From contig NZ_OZ026458.1 in NCBI RefSeq assembly GCF_964019625.1, positions 434,001 through 498,000 on the forward strand: a stretch of DNA of 64,000 nucleotides, in the 5' to 3' direction. Below are positions 39,598 to 50,464 of this stretch, piece by piece; the stretch's first letter is position 1; every line of letters begins with the position of its first letter. Under the pieces are notes generated by a model. It made no database searches, had not been told where the DNA came from, and saw nothing but the letters and a program-made list of their open reading frames with translations. The stretch is from Spiroplasma endosymbiont of Diplazon laetatorius (GTDB lineage Bacteria; Bacillota_I; Bacilli_A; Mycoplasmatales; Mycoplasmataceae). A program made the position numbers and the translations under genes.

Positions 39598-39613
39598 TTT
39601 TCCCTGGGGAAAA
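39598..39613 (-). promoter_or_regulatory. 16-bp palindromic box, copy 7 (inverted)
   Basis: TTTTCCCTGGGGAAAA, the exact reverse complement of the consensus box, 14 nt before the relaxase ATG. Its presence in the opposite orientation argues for recognition as double-stranded DNA. Confidence 0.85.
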
Positions 39614-39627
39614 TAGAAAGGAAATAT

Positions 39628-41229
39628 ATGAAAAAAGCACCTGGTGTTATTTTTAAGACTTTAAATTTTAATCAACCAATTGATCCAGTAACAAAAGAAG
39701 TAAGAAATAAGAGTAAGAAATCTAGAGATAATTACTATAAATCTGGTGACTATTTAAACTATATTTCTAGACCTGATGCTGTTTTTAATCTAGATATAGA
39801 TGATGAACAAGTAAAACTATTAAATACTTTAAGAACTGGATCAAAAGAAGAAAAAGTTAAATATAATAAAATGCTTGAAGAAATAAACAAAAACTTTAAA
39901 AGTACAGGAATTTATTCAAAAAATGGATTAATGAGTATAGAAGAAGTAAAAGAATTAAAAAAAGATATGAAAAACTTAGATGATAAACAAGTTTTTTGAG
40001 ATACTATTATCTCTTTTTCAGATGATTTTATTAAAGAAAATAATCTTTATACACCTGAAAAAGTTCAAAAAGCACTAAATGTTGAACTTAAAAGTTTTTT
40101 TAGTGATAATGGTATGGACTTTGAAAAAGTAAACTGATTTTTTGCAATGCATACAAATACCGACAATAATCATATTCATTTGGGTTTTTTTGAAAAAGAA
40201 TCTACTAGCTATGAATATGTTTTAGACAGTAATAAAGATAAGGTTTTAAATAAGTATGGAAAACCTAAAAGAAGAAGGGTTTGAAAACAAAATGGTATGC
40301 TTTATTCTAAAACTGAATTTAGAGCTGGACTAGATATAAATATCAGAAATCAACAAAAAGACAATTTTAAATTTTTAGAAAGTCAGCGTAATTTAAGAGA
40401 TAGATTTGAAATATCATGAAATCAATTTTCTAACACTATAAATACTTCATGAAAAGATGCAAAACAAATTTATGTTGATATTAATAAAAGCAAGGTTAAT
40501 TTAATTGATAAAATTGAATTATTTTCTAATCAATTAAAACAAAAATTAAAGCTAAATTTTGGAAGTTTTAAAGATATTCCTTTAAAGAAAATTACTTATG
40601 GATCTAAATTTATAAGTGATCTAGATAGAAAAAAATTAGATGAAATTACTTTAGATTTTATTAACAGTGATATTAACTTAAAAAAAGAATATGACATTTT
40701 TATTGAAGAAAATAACAAAAAAGCAGAAGAGTTTTGTCAAATTTATTCAAACTATGAATTAGAAAATGTTGATCTAGAAATTGAAGAAAAAAACTTTATT
40801 TTAACTACACAAGATTTATTAAAAGATGAAAAAGATTGAAATTTAAAAGATCCAATTGAAAAAATTAAATATAGAAAACTTAAATATAGAAATGAACATA
40901 TAAAATCATTAAATGCTCAAGGTTATTTTCAAGGTATTTTACCTGCTTTTGGAAATAAAATATTAAAAAAAATTATTTGAAATTGAAAAAAAGAAAAATA
41001 TAAGTCTAAAAGAAGTTATGTTGGAAGTAATTTATTTAATCCAAATGGGATAAGTAACAACAAAAAATACTTTTCTTCTCTTTTATATATGCCCAAAAAC
41101 TTATTTCAAATGATTCAAAAAGAGAAAAAAAAGGCAAGACAATCTGCTATGAGTATTATAAAAGATGAAACAAAACAGAGAAATAGATTAATTAAGGAAA
41201 GAAGGTTTTATAATGGAATTGATTATTAA
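39628..41229 (+). CDS. MobL/MobP-type relaxase
   Basis: 533 residues, uninterrupted. The relaxase metal motif is clear: H175-TNTDNN-H182-I-H184 in WFFAMHTNTDNNHIHLGF. The catalytic Tyr is probably among those of the N-terminal NYYKSGDYLNYI (about 36-47). The N-terminal ~270 residues form the nicking domain; the rest is a basic helical region. It would nick the element's oriT and pilot the strand during transfer. The gene tolerates an A8 run without a frame change. The next gene overlaps it by 17 nt. Strong SD GAAAGGA after leader C and box 7. Confidence 0.85.
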
Positions 41230-41458
41230 AATAATGTCATGTATGTATGCACTATTTTTTGTATTTTTTATTTATTACTTTTATAACTATATTCGCTTAA
41301 TACTAAAATTAAAAAAGATTAATAAAGAACAAAAAGTAGATGATGCATTTAAAATGAAACAAAAGAAATTAAAAATGAAATCATTAGTATTATGAATAAG
41401 TTTTTTATCTTTATTTTTAACTTTTGCAGTAATTACTTATATATTAGTTTATGCATAA
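41213..41458 (+). CDS. small two-helix membrane protein in the transfer operon
   Basis: 81 residues with two transmembrane helices (about 3-25 and 60-80) and a basic loop between. It overlaps both the relaxase (17 nt) and the TraG-like gene (8 nt), so the three are translated together. It may help attach the coupling protein to the membrane; not recognised. Confidence 0.7.
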
Positions 41459-42137
41459 AAGTAATTTAAAATGAATAAATGGTTATAGAAAATTTATTTT
41501 AACTATATTATCAATTATTTCAGTATTTACTATTTCTCTTTTAACAATTATTTTATTATTTATTACAATTTTGATTAAAACAAAATTTAATTTTATTATA
41601 ACAATAGAAAAATTTAGATATTTTAATTTCAATGATGAAACAACTTCGATTATCTATATTATATTTATCATCTTATGTGCTCATTTTAAAGGTAAAAGTA
41701 AACCTAAAAATTTAGTAAATGAAGCAAAAGAAAAGGCATTTGGTAGAGCTAGTTGAGATATAAATGAATATGAAAACCCAATTAGCATTAATGTAAAAAA
41801 CAGAAATCTGCAATTAACTAAATTTGAAAAAATATACAATAAAAACTTTACTGAATCTAGTTATATTACAAGAAGTGAAATTGATTTTAAAAATAAAACT
41901 CTTAATGTTTGGGGTATACCTGTCAAAAAAGCAGTTCACACTATTACTATTGGTTCAACTGGTAGTGGAAAAACTGAAAGAATTATTTATGTTTCAGCTT
42001 TTGCAAATTGTCAGTTAGAGTTTGAAAAAAAACCATGTATGGTGTTTTCAGATCCAAAGAGAGAATTACATGCAAATTTAGCTTCAATTTTAGAAGAACA
42101 AGGTTATGAACAGAAAATTAAAAAATCAAAATATTAA
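41451..42137 (+). CDS. TraG/VirD4-type coupling protein, truncated
   Basis: 228 residues. N-terminal membrane helices (about 15-45 and 65-80), then Walker A IGSTGSGKTE (about 170) and VFSDPKRELHANL, the segment that follows it in TraG/VirD4 proteins. The family usually has 550-700 residues with Walker B and C-terminal regions after this point; here a TAA ends it directly and an unrelated gene starts 24 nt later. The T4-coupling function is therefore almost surely lost. SD AAAG-type is weak, but the start overlaps the preceding gene. Confidence 0.8.
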
Positions 42138-42160
42138 AGAAATAGATAGGTAATTTAATA

Positions 42161-43372
42161 ATGCATCAAAATAATCATTATATACAGAAAGCTTTTATTA
42201 AGGAATATTTTAATTCAACTAATTTATTTGAATATAATCATAATAAGATAGTAAGTAAAAATGTTAAAAATATTTTTACAGAAAATAAATTATATTTAAA
42301 AACTAATGGAGATAATTCATTGGAAATAATGTTTGATAAGTATATTGAAAATGAGGGTATAAAATTAATTAGAAAAATTGGAAATAAAGAGTGAAATGGA
42401 GAAATTACTAGGTTAGAAAGTTATAAAATTAGAAAATATTTTTTAATTCATTTTTTAAGACATCCAATTTGACTTGAAAAAGAAAGAATTGACAAAGATT
42501 CATGGATTGAAATGATAAAAAAAGTCATTGAAATAGATGTCGCTTCTCTTATAAAAAAGGTTGATATTGATTTATTTCATTTAGAAGAAGAAGATTATTA
42601 TATATTTTGGTTTATAAAAGGAAGTATAATGCAATTTTGTGATTTGGAAAAAGAAAATGATTTTTTATTACCAGCCAATTTATGTAATCAAAATTGTATA
42701 GATTGAACGAAAAAAAACAATAGTTTAGCATCTGAAGTTTTAAAAGTAAATCCACAAGATTATATATCAATTTATGGAATGGTTAGTAATAAAAGACTGA
42801 TTGTATTATCTAGTACAATATTAGTTACATTAATTAATAAATTATTATTAGATAATATAAATGGTATTGATAAAAATAATTCATTGAGTATAAATATCCC
42901 AGGAATTGATCAAATGATAGGCTTTGAAACACCTGAAATTAAGCACAAAAATAATAATTTTAAAAAATCTAGTAATTATTCAATTATAGGTAGTAATGAT
43001 AATAATTTCAGAAGAAATTTTACAGAATATGATGAAGAGGACATTTTTAAATATAGAATAATTAAATTGAATAGAAAAAATAATTGAATATATAAAATAA
43101 ATATGTACAAAACTTTTAGTTATGAACCCTTTATTTTTAAAGATTTAATTAGCCAATTAAGTGATCTTGAATATATTGAAAAGAGTTTTAATGAGATTAA
43201 AAGTCTAAAAGAATATTTTGGTAATTCAGAAAATGATTTTATAAAAAAAGTTAAAGATGAAAAGTTTGAACACAAATTTTTCATCTGAAAAAATATACCA
43301 GATGATTCTTTTAGAGAATTAATGTTTTTTAAAGAAAAAATAATTGAAATGATTAATAATAAATCTAAATAA
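42161..43372 (+). CDS. DUF4238-type protein
   Basis: 403 residues. The N-terminus (NHYIQKAFIKEYFN..., then VKNIFTENKLYLK) matches the DUF4238 pattern HxxP-x-F-L-x-F...NV-x-x-IF-x-E-x-x-LY; the conserved Pro is replaced by Gln-Lys. The rest is helical, with TGA Trp codons. DUF4238 proteins have no settled function. The gene follows the cut end of traG, so it was probably brought in by the event that removed the rest of that gene. It is the last element gene. Confidence 0.7.
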
Positions 43373-43440
43373 GTTCATTATTATAAAGTTTTTAATTACT
43401 AAAGCCTATTTTTTATATACAACCTCAAAATCATAGATAC

Positions 43441-43469
43441 TTTATATTTGGGTTTAAATTTGTTATAAT
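43441..43469 (+). promoter_or_regulatory. extended -10 promoter for the 43503 gene
   Basis: TG-T-TATAAT at 43461-43469 with a poor -35 (TTTATA at 43441) 17 nt upstream. Confidence 0.6.
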
Positions 43470-43502
43470 ACTAATAATTGACTAACAAAGGGAGAAAAAT
43501 AT

Positions 43503-44759
43503 ATGCAAGTAAAGAAAATTATAGTTAAAAACTTCTTGAATCCAGGAGAACAAAAGTTTGTTTTTAATGAAGATCAAGTTTTAACAAGAGGTATTTTCCA
43601 TAATCCAAGCGAAATTCCAATGATTAATGATTTAATCAATGGTTCATGAATTGAATCAACATTAAGTTTTGAGAAATATTACCCAAAATTTGCTAAAAGA
43701 CTTAAAGTTAAAGATATGGACTTTCAAATAGATGCATTATTTTACTTAGAAAAAGAAGAATTAGATGAACTTAATAAGATATTAAAAGGTCTTGGTGTAA
43801 GTAAACCTTATAAATCAAGAGCTTATTACTACTCAATTAAATGTGTATATCCATTTATTTTTCCAATAGTTAGTTTAAATCCAGCTGAATTCACTAATGA
43901 AACTCCAATTGGTATTGGAAATCATTATGAAAAATTCTTTAAATCAAGTCTAAACAAAAAAGATATCTTAACAATAATGGGAGTTTCTGCTGTTGGTAGA
44001 ATCAGAGATAGATACTTTGATTATAAAAATATGAACGTTAGAGAAGATCAAAAAGTAATTTACAGAAGATATTTAGATGTAATTAAATCAACATATAGAT
44101 ATGATGAAGAATTTATTAAAAAATTAGGTCAAGCAATTTACAACATTGATGATGGAGATATCATTAATTATGCTGATGAAGTTGAATTCTTCTTAAGAAA
44201 TGATCACTTTAATAATTTCTTAGACACAATTCCTTTATTAAGAGAAGATGAAATGCTAAGAAATGACTTTGCAAAATTAATATTTGATGTATATTTAGTA
44301 GACTTAAAATGAATTTATTCAATTAGAACATCAAATGACGTTGTTGAAATTAGAAAAAACATATTTGAAAATCATTGTGAAAAAGCTCTATATTCAAAAG
44401 AGTTATTTAATTTCTTTAAAACAAAATTAACACTAGACAAAAAACTATTTGACTATAGTGTTTCAATTAACCACTTCCATAATGACTTAGATGAAACTGT
44501 TGTTTATAAAGGTGAAGCTCAATTTGAGAAAATCTTTGAAAAGGGAGCGGTTGAACCTAAATTTGTTGAAATCAAAGATCCTAAAAAAATCAAAGATAAA
44601 AAAATAAAAACAATGAAAGAAAAATTGAAAAAAACTAAAAAAGAAGAAAAAACTACTGAAAAAGTTAGAAAAGAAAAAGTCAAAAAAGTAATGAAAGATA
44701 CTAAAGTGACTAAGAAAAAAATAGAAAAAGAAAGTAAAATAAAAAAAATAGATAAATAA
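43503..44759 (+). CDS. unknown protein with Lys-rich tail
   Basis: 418 residues. Residues 1-335 are a soluble mixed alpha/beta or helical domain with many Tyr, Phe and Asp; the last ~80 residues are almost only Lys, Glu, Thr and Ile, probably disordered and able to bind nucleic acid. SD AAAGGGAG. Only two TGA Trp. It starts a chromosomal run of three unknown genes (43503, 44809, 46145). No family recognised. Confidence 0.8.
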
Positions 44760-44808
44760 TAAAAATTATTGTTTATAGTTTATCTATTTTTTTATGGGGA
44801 GATTTATT

Positions 44809-46119
44809 ATGGCAGAAATCAAAGAAACAGATATTTTATCTAACATTGTTGATAAACAAAAGTTATATAAAGCTGCAAAAAATACTAAAATTTCAAATGA
44901 AGATACTCAAAGATTCATTGATTCAATTTTTGGTAACTACTATTTAGATAATGACAATGTAAACTTCCTTGTAAAGAATGGTTACAACTTTTTCTTATTT
45001 GAAGACGAAGAATTATGTTTTTGTTTAAGTGGAGAACAATTTAAAGATTGTTGTAAAGCTAACATGGTAGAAGAAAAAGATGATAAATACATTCCTTTCT
45101 TAAAGGCAATTATTAATTTTGAAAACTACAATGAATACTTGGACTTTTCTTCAAAATTATATGAAGAAACTTATGCAAGATTAGGTGCAAACGAAAAATG
45201 TAATTTGCCTTATTGTGAAAATAAAGCAGTAGAAAATAAGCTTTATAATGTAGATTTTGAAGAAAATGATTTTGTTTCTTCAAACAAAAGAAACGTATTT
45301 GATAATAATTACCAAATGGGATTCTCATTCTTTAATAAAGTTAAAAATGATCAATTTAAATACTTTGGTTTCTGTTATCAACACTTTATTAAAATACAAA
45401 ATATTGAAATGACAAAAAAAAGTAGTGATGAAGATGTTTTAACTTTAAACTTCACAACAGTTGTTTACAAACTTTTTATTGCCAGAGTACAATTAGAAGC
45501 TTTAAAAATTGAATTTAGAAAATTCTTTAACTCAATTAGTCAAGAAACAATTAAGCCTTTAAATATTTATAATCTAAAAAAAGTATCTAATCATGTTTCT
45601 TCTTTAATTGATACTTATAATTTCTTTTTAGATTCATTAAAAGGTGATTCTAAAAATTACGAAATAGTTAAATTTAACTTGCCAAAAACAAAGAACTTTA
45701 GAATCAAAGATGTTTTCCAACCACAAATAACACCAGAAAACTTTAAAGTTGTTAACTCAATAAATAATTTCTTTATGTCTGAAAGTTTTGCAACAATAGT
45801 TATGAACGGAGATAAAACAAATTCATTTATTACAATGGTTTATGATAAAACAAACCAAAATATGAAAGACTTTTTTGATCAATATTTAAAAGTTGTTCAA
45901 TCAAAAACAAAAAGTGAAGCTGCATTCATTTCAAACTGTGCATTGATTTTAGCTGATAATATTATCTTTGATAAAGAATGATTCGATTCTCTTCAAGATC
46001 AAGAAAAAAGTTTATACTCAGCATTAAATAAATTTAGATTCCAACATCCAAATATGGGTCAAGAATATTTAAAAATGAAATTTTTTGCTGGATTTAGTAA
46101 AGGAAATAATTTTTTTTAA
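44809..46119 (+). CDS. protein with SEC-C-like zinc motif
   Basis: 436 residues. Near residue 70 it has CFCLSGEQFKDCC, a close variant of the SEC-C motif (CxCGSGxxxKxCC) that binds zinc at the C-terminus of SecA and in other proteins; a second Cys group (CNLPYC) lies near residue 130. The remainder is helical. ATG 44809 is chosen over ATG 44794 because GGGGAGA (44796-44802) then serves as Shine-Dalgarno. Role unknown; it sits with a P-loop ATPase gene. Confidence 0.8.
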
Positions 46120-46144
46120 GAAAAAAGTAGGGGTACTTTAAATA

Positions 46145-47524
46145 ATGACAGGAATAATTAGTTCTGAAGAAATTTTGGACAAATTAACCAATTTAATGTT
46201 GGTTTTAAAAAATCAACATGTTTTGATTAATGGTCCAGAAAGATCTGGTAAAACAACTTTAGCAACTACGTTTGCAGATACATTAAAAAAAGATGGATGA
46301 AGTACAATCGTACTAACTCCAGATCAATTTGATTTTTCAAAAGACTTATATGAACAATTCATTTCAATTTTATTGATGGGGATTAGAAAAAAAGTTGGAG
46401 AGAAAGAATTTTTATCATTTTTAAAAAGTAGAAATTTAAAAAACATTGTAAGAAAAAAAATTAAAACAAATAATAGAGCTGTTGCTTTTAGATATTTTTT
46501 TAATCAAAAATATATTAACTATGATATTGATAAAAATGAATTATTGAATACTCAAACACTTATAGAAATAAATGAAGTAATAAGTAAGTTACATATCAAT
46601 TTATTATTAATATTTAATGACTTTGAAAGTTGTGATTTAGTTTCTGACTTGAGTGAGTATAGAGTTATTAGAAAAATAAAAAAATATTTAACTAATGCAA
46701 AAATGATTACTACTTTTAGTTTTACAGATTTAGATTCAATTTCAGAAGATATTAAAGTTAAATTAAGTAGAAATTTTGATAGCATAATTGATCTTAATAA
46801 AGAGAGATTAATGTTTAAACACCCTAATCTTCAAGTAAACCATTTCATTAAGAAAATGAAAATTCATGATTTATTTTTAATAAATTCAATCAACGAAAGT
46901 TTAACACTTCCAGAAAAATGATTGAAAAGAAACTTTAGATTTCATGAAAAATACGAAAGTAAGATTCTTTACTTTGATGAATTATACTTTGTTCTTTGAT
47001 ATTTACATTATTTAAGAGTTGAAAAACCAAAACAATTCAATATCATTATTGAAAATATTAAATTGTTTGATTTTTTAAGAAGAGATATTCTTTCATCTGA
47101 AGAAATAGATAAAAAACATAATTTAGGAAATTTAAAATACATTAAACTACTTCTAAAAACAAGAGGTTATGAGTTTGAAACTGACAGTAAGTATTTTGAA
47201 ATTTTAAAAATGATTGATATGCCTTTTAAATCAGATAATCCAATTTTAATAACTATTGAGCCAAAAAAAGATATATTAAATATAGTTAATGAATATGCAT
47301 TTATGTTTATCTTTGATTGTGTTTTTAGTAATGTAGAAAACGTTATTGAAAATGATAAAGCAGAAACTCTGTTGGTTCACTTTGAAGATGATCAAAGAGA
47401 ACTGGAATTATTTGCTCGTTGTTTAAATCCGAGAAGTTTAAAACAAATAACAACTTCTAAAGATAAAGAAATATATGACTCAAATGTATTTAAAATAATA
47501 AGTGATTTAATAAATAAGATATAA
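46145..47524 (+). CDS. P-loop ATPase of unknown function
   Basis: 459 residues. Walker A NGPERSGKTT (about 31-40), a hydrophobic Walker B-like LLLIFNDFES (about 152-161) and a sensor-like ITTFSFTD (about 188-195): the layout of STAND/AAA+ type ATPases. The C-terminal half (about 270-459) is helical. No DNA-binding or protease domain seen. It follows the SEC-C-like gene by 25 nt and shares its transcript. Confidence 0.75.
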
Positions 47525-47551
47525 AAAAACACCTTAATTGGTGTTTTTTTA
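47523..47551. terminator. bidirectional terminator
   Basis: AAAAAAACACC-TTAATT-GGTGTTTTTTT between the convergent ATPase gene and the small minus-strand gene ending at 47552. Confidence 0.85.
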
Positions 47552-47728
47552 TTAGATTGAGTGTTCTCAATCTATATTGTTTTCCTCTGCTTTATTTTTT
47601 GCATAACATTCATCACACACAAATATAGCGATTTCATCTTCGATGTTTTCATCATAAACATAAATTCTTTTTTTGTCCATGAAGTTTAAGTCGTTGTTAC
47701 AATCAAGATTTTGACATTGTTCTTTCAT
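47552..47728 (-). CDS. small zinc-binding-type protein
   Basis: 58 residues with C-x4-C (CQNLDC) near the start and CDEC at about 39-42, a zinc-ribbon spacing. Acidic. Strong Shine-Dalgarno GGAGATG 5 nt before ATG. Monocistronic. Function unknown. Confidence 0.7.
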
Positions 47729-47852
47729 AGTTTCATCTCCTTAACTACATTTTACTAGATATTAATAAAAATTAAAGTAATCGCTAAAAGGGTGGGTGTA
47801 AAAAATACCTTAAACACTACTCTGTAAAGCATATTTTAATTTTAGGAAAAAA

Positions 47853-47880
47853 TAAAAATGCAATTAACAATTGCATTTTT
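47853..47880 (-). terminator. intrinsic terminator of guaC
   Basis: AAAAATGCAATT-AAC-AATTGCATTTTT directly beyond the guaC stop on the minus strand. Confidence 0.8.
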
Positions 47881-47883
47881 ATA

Positions 47884-48846
47884 CTAGAAATTACTTGTTT
47901 TTAATATAACATAATCAACTTTTTTGATATCGTTTAAAGTTTTTCCACCTGAGTAAGAAATAGATGACTGAAGATCTTCTTGCATTTCTCTGTAAGTGTC
48001 CATTAATTTTCCTCTTACTTTAATTATCTCTTTTTTACCTTCAACATATCTTTTTTCACCTTTGTTGTATTCACTTGCACTACCATAATATTCTTTAAAT
48101 AATTCACCATCAACAGTTACGTTAGCTCCTGGTGATTCTTCATGGGCTGCAAATAAACTACCAACCATACACATTGTTGCTCCAAATCTTATTGATTTAG
48201 CAATATCTCCATTTACTCTTAAACCACCATCTGCAATAATCGGTTTATGAGCAGCTTTGCTACATCATTTGATAGCTCCAAGTTGTCATCCACCAGTTCC
48301 AAAACCAGTTTTTAACTTTGTTATACATACTTTTCCAGGACCAACTCCAACTTTAGTTGCATCAGCTCCTCAAAATTCAAGATCTCTTACTGCGTGAGGT
48401 GTTCCAACATTACCTGCAATAATAAAAGTTCTATCTTGTAAGTGTTTTCTTATGTGTTCGATCATATTTTTAACGCTTAATGAGTGCCCGTGAGCAATAT
48501 CAATTGTTATATAATCTGGTATTACATTATCTTTTGCTAATTTTTCAATCAATTCGTAGTCTTCTTTTTTAACTCCAACACTAATTGATGAAACTAATTT
48601 TGCATCGTTCATTCTTTTTGTGAAAGCGTATGAATCCACATTGAAACGGTGCATTACGTAAAAATGTCCTTCTTTTGCAAGCATTTCACATAATTCTTCA
48701 TTTATAACTGAAGCCATGTTTGCTGGCATTACTGGCATTTTAAAAGTGTTTTTTCCAAGTTTTACTTCTGTGTTACATTCACTTCTTGAGTTAACTACAC
48801 ACATACTTGGTATAAGTTGTATATCTTCATAATCGAAAGCGTACAT
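47884..48846 (-). CDS. guaC: GMP reductase
   Basis: 320 residues of the IMPDH/GMPR barrel family. No CBS pair, and the N-terminus ([18 protein letters not shown]) is that of GuaC. Active-site loop [19 protein letters not shown] with Cys174, C-terminal signature [11 protein letters not shown]. It converts GMP to IMP with NADPH, letting the cell rebalance purines. SD AAGGAG. Upstream, an extended -10 TTGCTATAAT (48873-48882 on the minus strand) is preceded by three AAATTT tracts about 9 bp apart (48884-48907), possibly curved DNA. Confidence 0.93.
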
Positions 48847-48907
48847 TTATATTTCTCCTTGTTTCCTATGAGATTATAGCAATAAATTTAAAAAATTTAA
48901 AAAATTT

Positions 48908-48936
48908 AAAAAAAAAATTAACCAAATGGTTAATTT
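48908..48936 (-). terminator. intrinsic terminator of azoR
   Basis: AAATTAACC-AAAT-GGTTAATTT with a T tract on the minus strand, 1 nt past the azoR stop. Confidence 0.75.
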
Positions 48937-49539
48937 CTAAAACATTTTAGCAGCTGAAACGATTTTATCTGCTATTTGGTTGATTGCTTCATCTGGATTC
49001 ATTGTTGAAACTGGAGCTATTTTTGTTCCTGCAAATAAAATAGGTTCATTTACTTTTGCACCAACAAATTCTCATGTTCCTTTTAAGAATTCAGTGTGAT
49101 TTCCTCATGGATATCATCCAAAAGGTGCACCTTGAGTTGTTAATATTTGAACAGTTAAGTGTTCTAATAATCCTTTAGCATCTCCTTGTTTTACATATTT
49201 ATATGAAAATGTTTGATCTGCTAATAATACGTGATCTAAATAGTTTTTAATTAGTCCTGAAACGTTAAAGTTATTCATTGGACTTGAAATGATTACTTTA
49301 TCAACTTCTTTTAATTGGTTAATGTATTTTAATGCATCTTGTTCATTAAAATATGTACCAAAATTATCTCTTGATAGAGTTTTGTGAGCCATTTCTTCTT
49401 TGTTTAAGTCTAAATTAATGATTTCATCATTTGGATTTAAAGCTTTATATTCTTCAACAAATCTATTTGTTAAAGATAATGAAAATGATTTTTCGGCAGG
49501 ACTAACTGTTCCTGTTATTACTAAAACTTTTTTTGACAT
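48937..49539 (-). CDS. azoR: FMN-dependent NADH-azoreductase (AzoR/AcpD family)
   Basis: 200 residues, a flavodoxin-like fold. The N-terminal strand-loop for FMN phosphate (VLVITGTVSPAEKSFS), the SSPMNNFNVSGLIKNYLDHV segment and TTQGAPFGWYPWG are characteristic of the AzoR/AcpD family. It is an NAD(P)H:quinone-type oxidoreductase in the cytoplasm. SD AAGGAG on the minus strand. Same strand as guaC but with its own terminator. Confidence 0.88.
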
Positions 49540-49647
49540 TTTTTATTTCTCCTTATATCTCTTTAATTTTATATTTAAATTTGTGAAAATAATTTCATAA
49601 TTTTAATAAATTAAATATAAAATATTAATTGAATATAGAGGTACATT

Positions 49648-50271
49648 ATGGAAAAAGTTACAATAATTATCATTGCTGGGGGTAGTGCAAGTGGTAAAAC
49701 AACTGTTGCTCACACAATTGCTAATGAAATTTTTATAAATAAGCCAGTAACTCACTTATCAATGGATAGTTATTATAAAGATTTTAGTGATCTTACTTTT
49801 GAAGAAAAACAATCATTAAATTTTGACCACCCAAGTTCGTTAGATATTAAGCTTCTTTGTAAACACTTAGATGATTTAAAAGAATTTAAATCAATTGAGG
49901 TTCCTATTTATGATTTTAAAACTCACTCACAAATAGGTGAATTCACTACAGTAGAACCATCAAATGTAGTTATTTTAGATGGAATTCTTTCACTACATGT
50001 TGAAGAAATCAGAAAAAGAGGAGATATTAAACTGTTTATTAGAACAGATGATGATATCAGATTCATTAGAAGACTTATGAGAGACGTTAATGAAAGAGGA
50101 AGAAAACTTGATGATGTTGTAAATCAGTATTTAAACACTGTAAAACCAATGTATAAATTCTTTGTGGAACCTTCAATTGACTATGCTGATTTAATAATTC
50201 CATACTATGAAGGAAATAGTATTGCAATTGATATGGTAGCTGCCAAAATAAGCAGTTTACTTAAAAAATAA
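49648..50271 (+). CDS. udk: uridine kinase
   Basis: 207 residues, the usual length. P-loop GGSASGKTT (about 11-19), the uridine-binding LSMDSYYKD and FDHPSSLD segments, and the lid RRLMRDVNERGR. It phosphorylates uridine and cytidine for salvage, as expected in an organism without de novo pyrimidine synthesis. Single-gene unit followed by a double terminator. Confidence 0.93.
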   Translation: MEKVTIIIIAGGSASGKTTVAHTIANEIFINKPVTHLSMDSYYKDFSDLTFEEKQSLNFDHPSSLDIKLLCKHLDDLKEFKSIEVPIYDFKTHSQIGEFTTVEPSNVVILDGILSLHVEEIRKRGDIKLFIRTDDDIRFIRRLMRDVNERGRKLDDVVNQYLNTVKPMYKFFVEPSIDYADLIIPYYEGNSIAIDMVAAKISSLLKK

Positions 50272-50347
50272 ACATTTAATATGAAAAGAAAATGAGTTGA
50301 TAAACTCATTTTTTTGTTTAAATTTTTCTCATATTAAATGTTTTTTT
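50272..50347 (+). terminator. nested double terminator after udk
   Basis: Inner hairpin AAATGAGTT-GATA-AACTCATTT plus T tract (50290-50316) is enclosed by a perfect 13-bp outer stem ACATTTAATATGA (50272-50284) / TCATATTAAATGT (50329-50341), itself followed by T7. Confidence 0.8.
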
Positions 50348-50405
50348 CAATAAAAATAAGAAAAAAATTACCAAAACCCTTTATTTAAGGGGTTTGTTTA
50401 TAAAA

Positions 50406-50435
50406 TTGACATTGATTATTTAAATGTGATATATT
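50406..50435 (+). promoter_or_regulatory. promoter of the parE-parC operon
   Basis: Consensus TTGACA (50406-50411), 18-nt spacer, TATATT (50430-50435), 30 nt before the parE ATG. A weak hairpin AAACCC/GGGGTTT (about 50374-50397) precedes it. Confidence 0.75.
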
Positions 50436-50464
50436 ATGTTTAAATGGAATAATGAGGTATTAAT

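Larger units (their letters stand above)
24179..43372. mobile_element. integrated plasmid/ICE-like element, partly decayed
   Basis: The stretch holds replication and conjugation functions together: DnaC/DnaI-like ATPase, ParB-like protein, topoisomerase IA, MobL/MobP-type relaxase with HxxxxxxHxH, and a TraG/VirD4 protein. Base composition is more AT-rich than the flanks, genes are small and mostly unrecognised, and two repeat families (16-bp box, 105-bp leader) occur only here. Seven or more reading frames are interrupted, against none in the flanking chromosome. No integrase, transposase or ParA was found, and TraG stops after its first third, so it is probably immobile by itself. Ends are approximate. 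Confidence 0.8.

Noticed and set aside
39961-41229. Relaxase as another frameshifted gene
   Set aside because: With TGA as Trp the frame is continuous to 41229 despite an A8 run.
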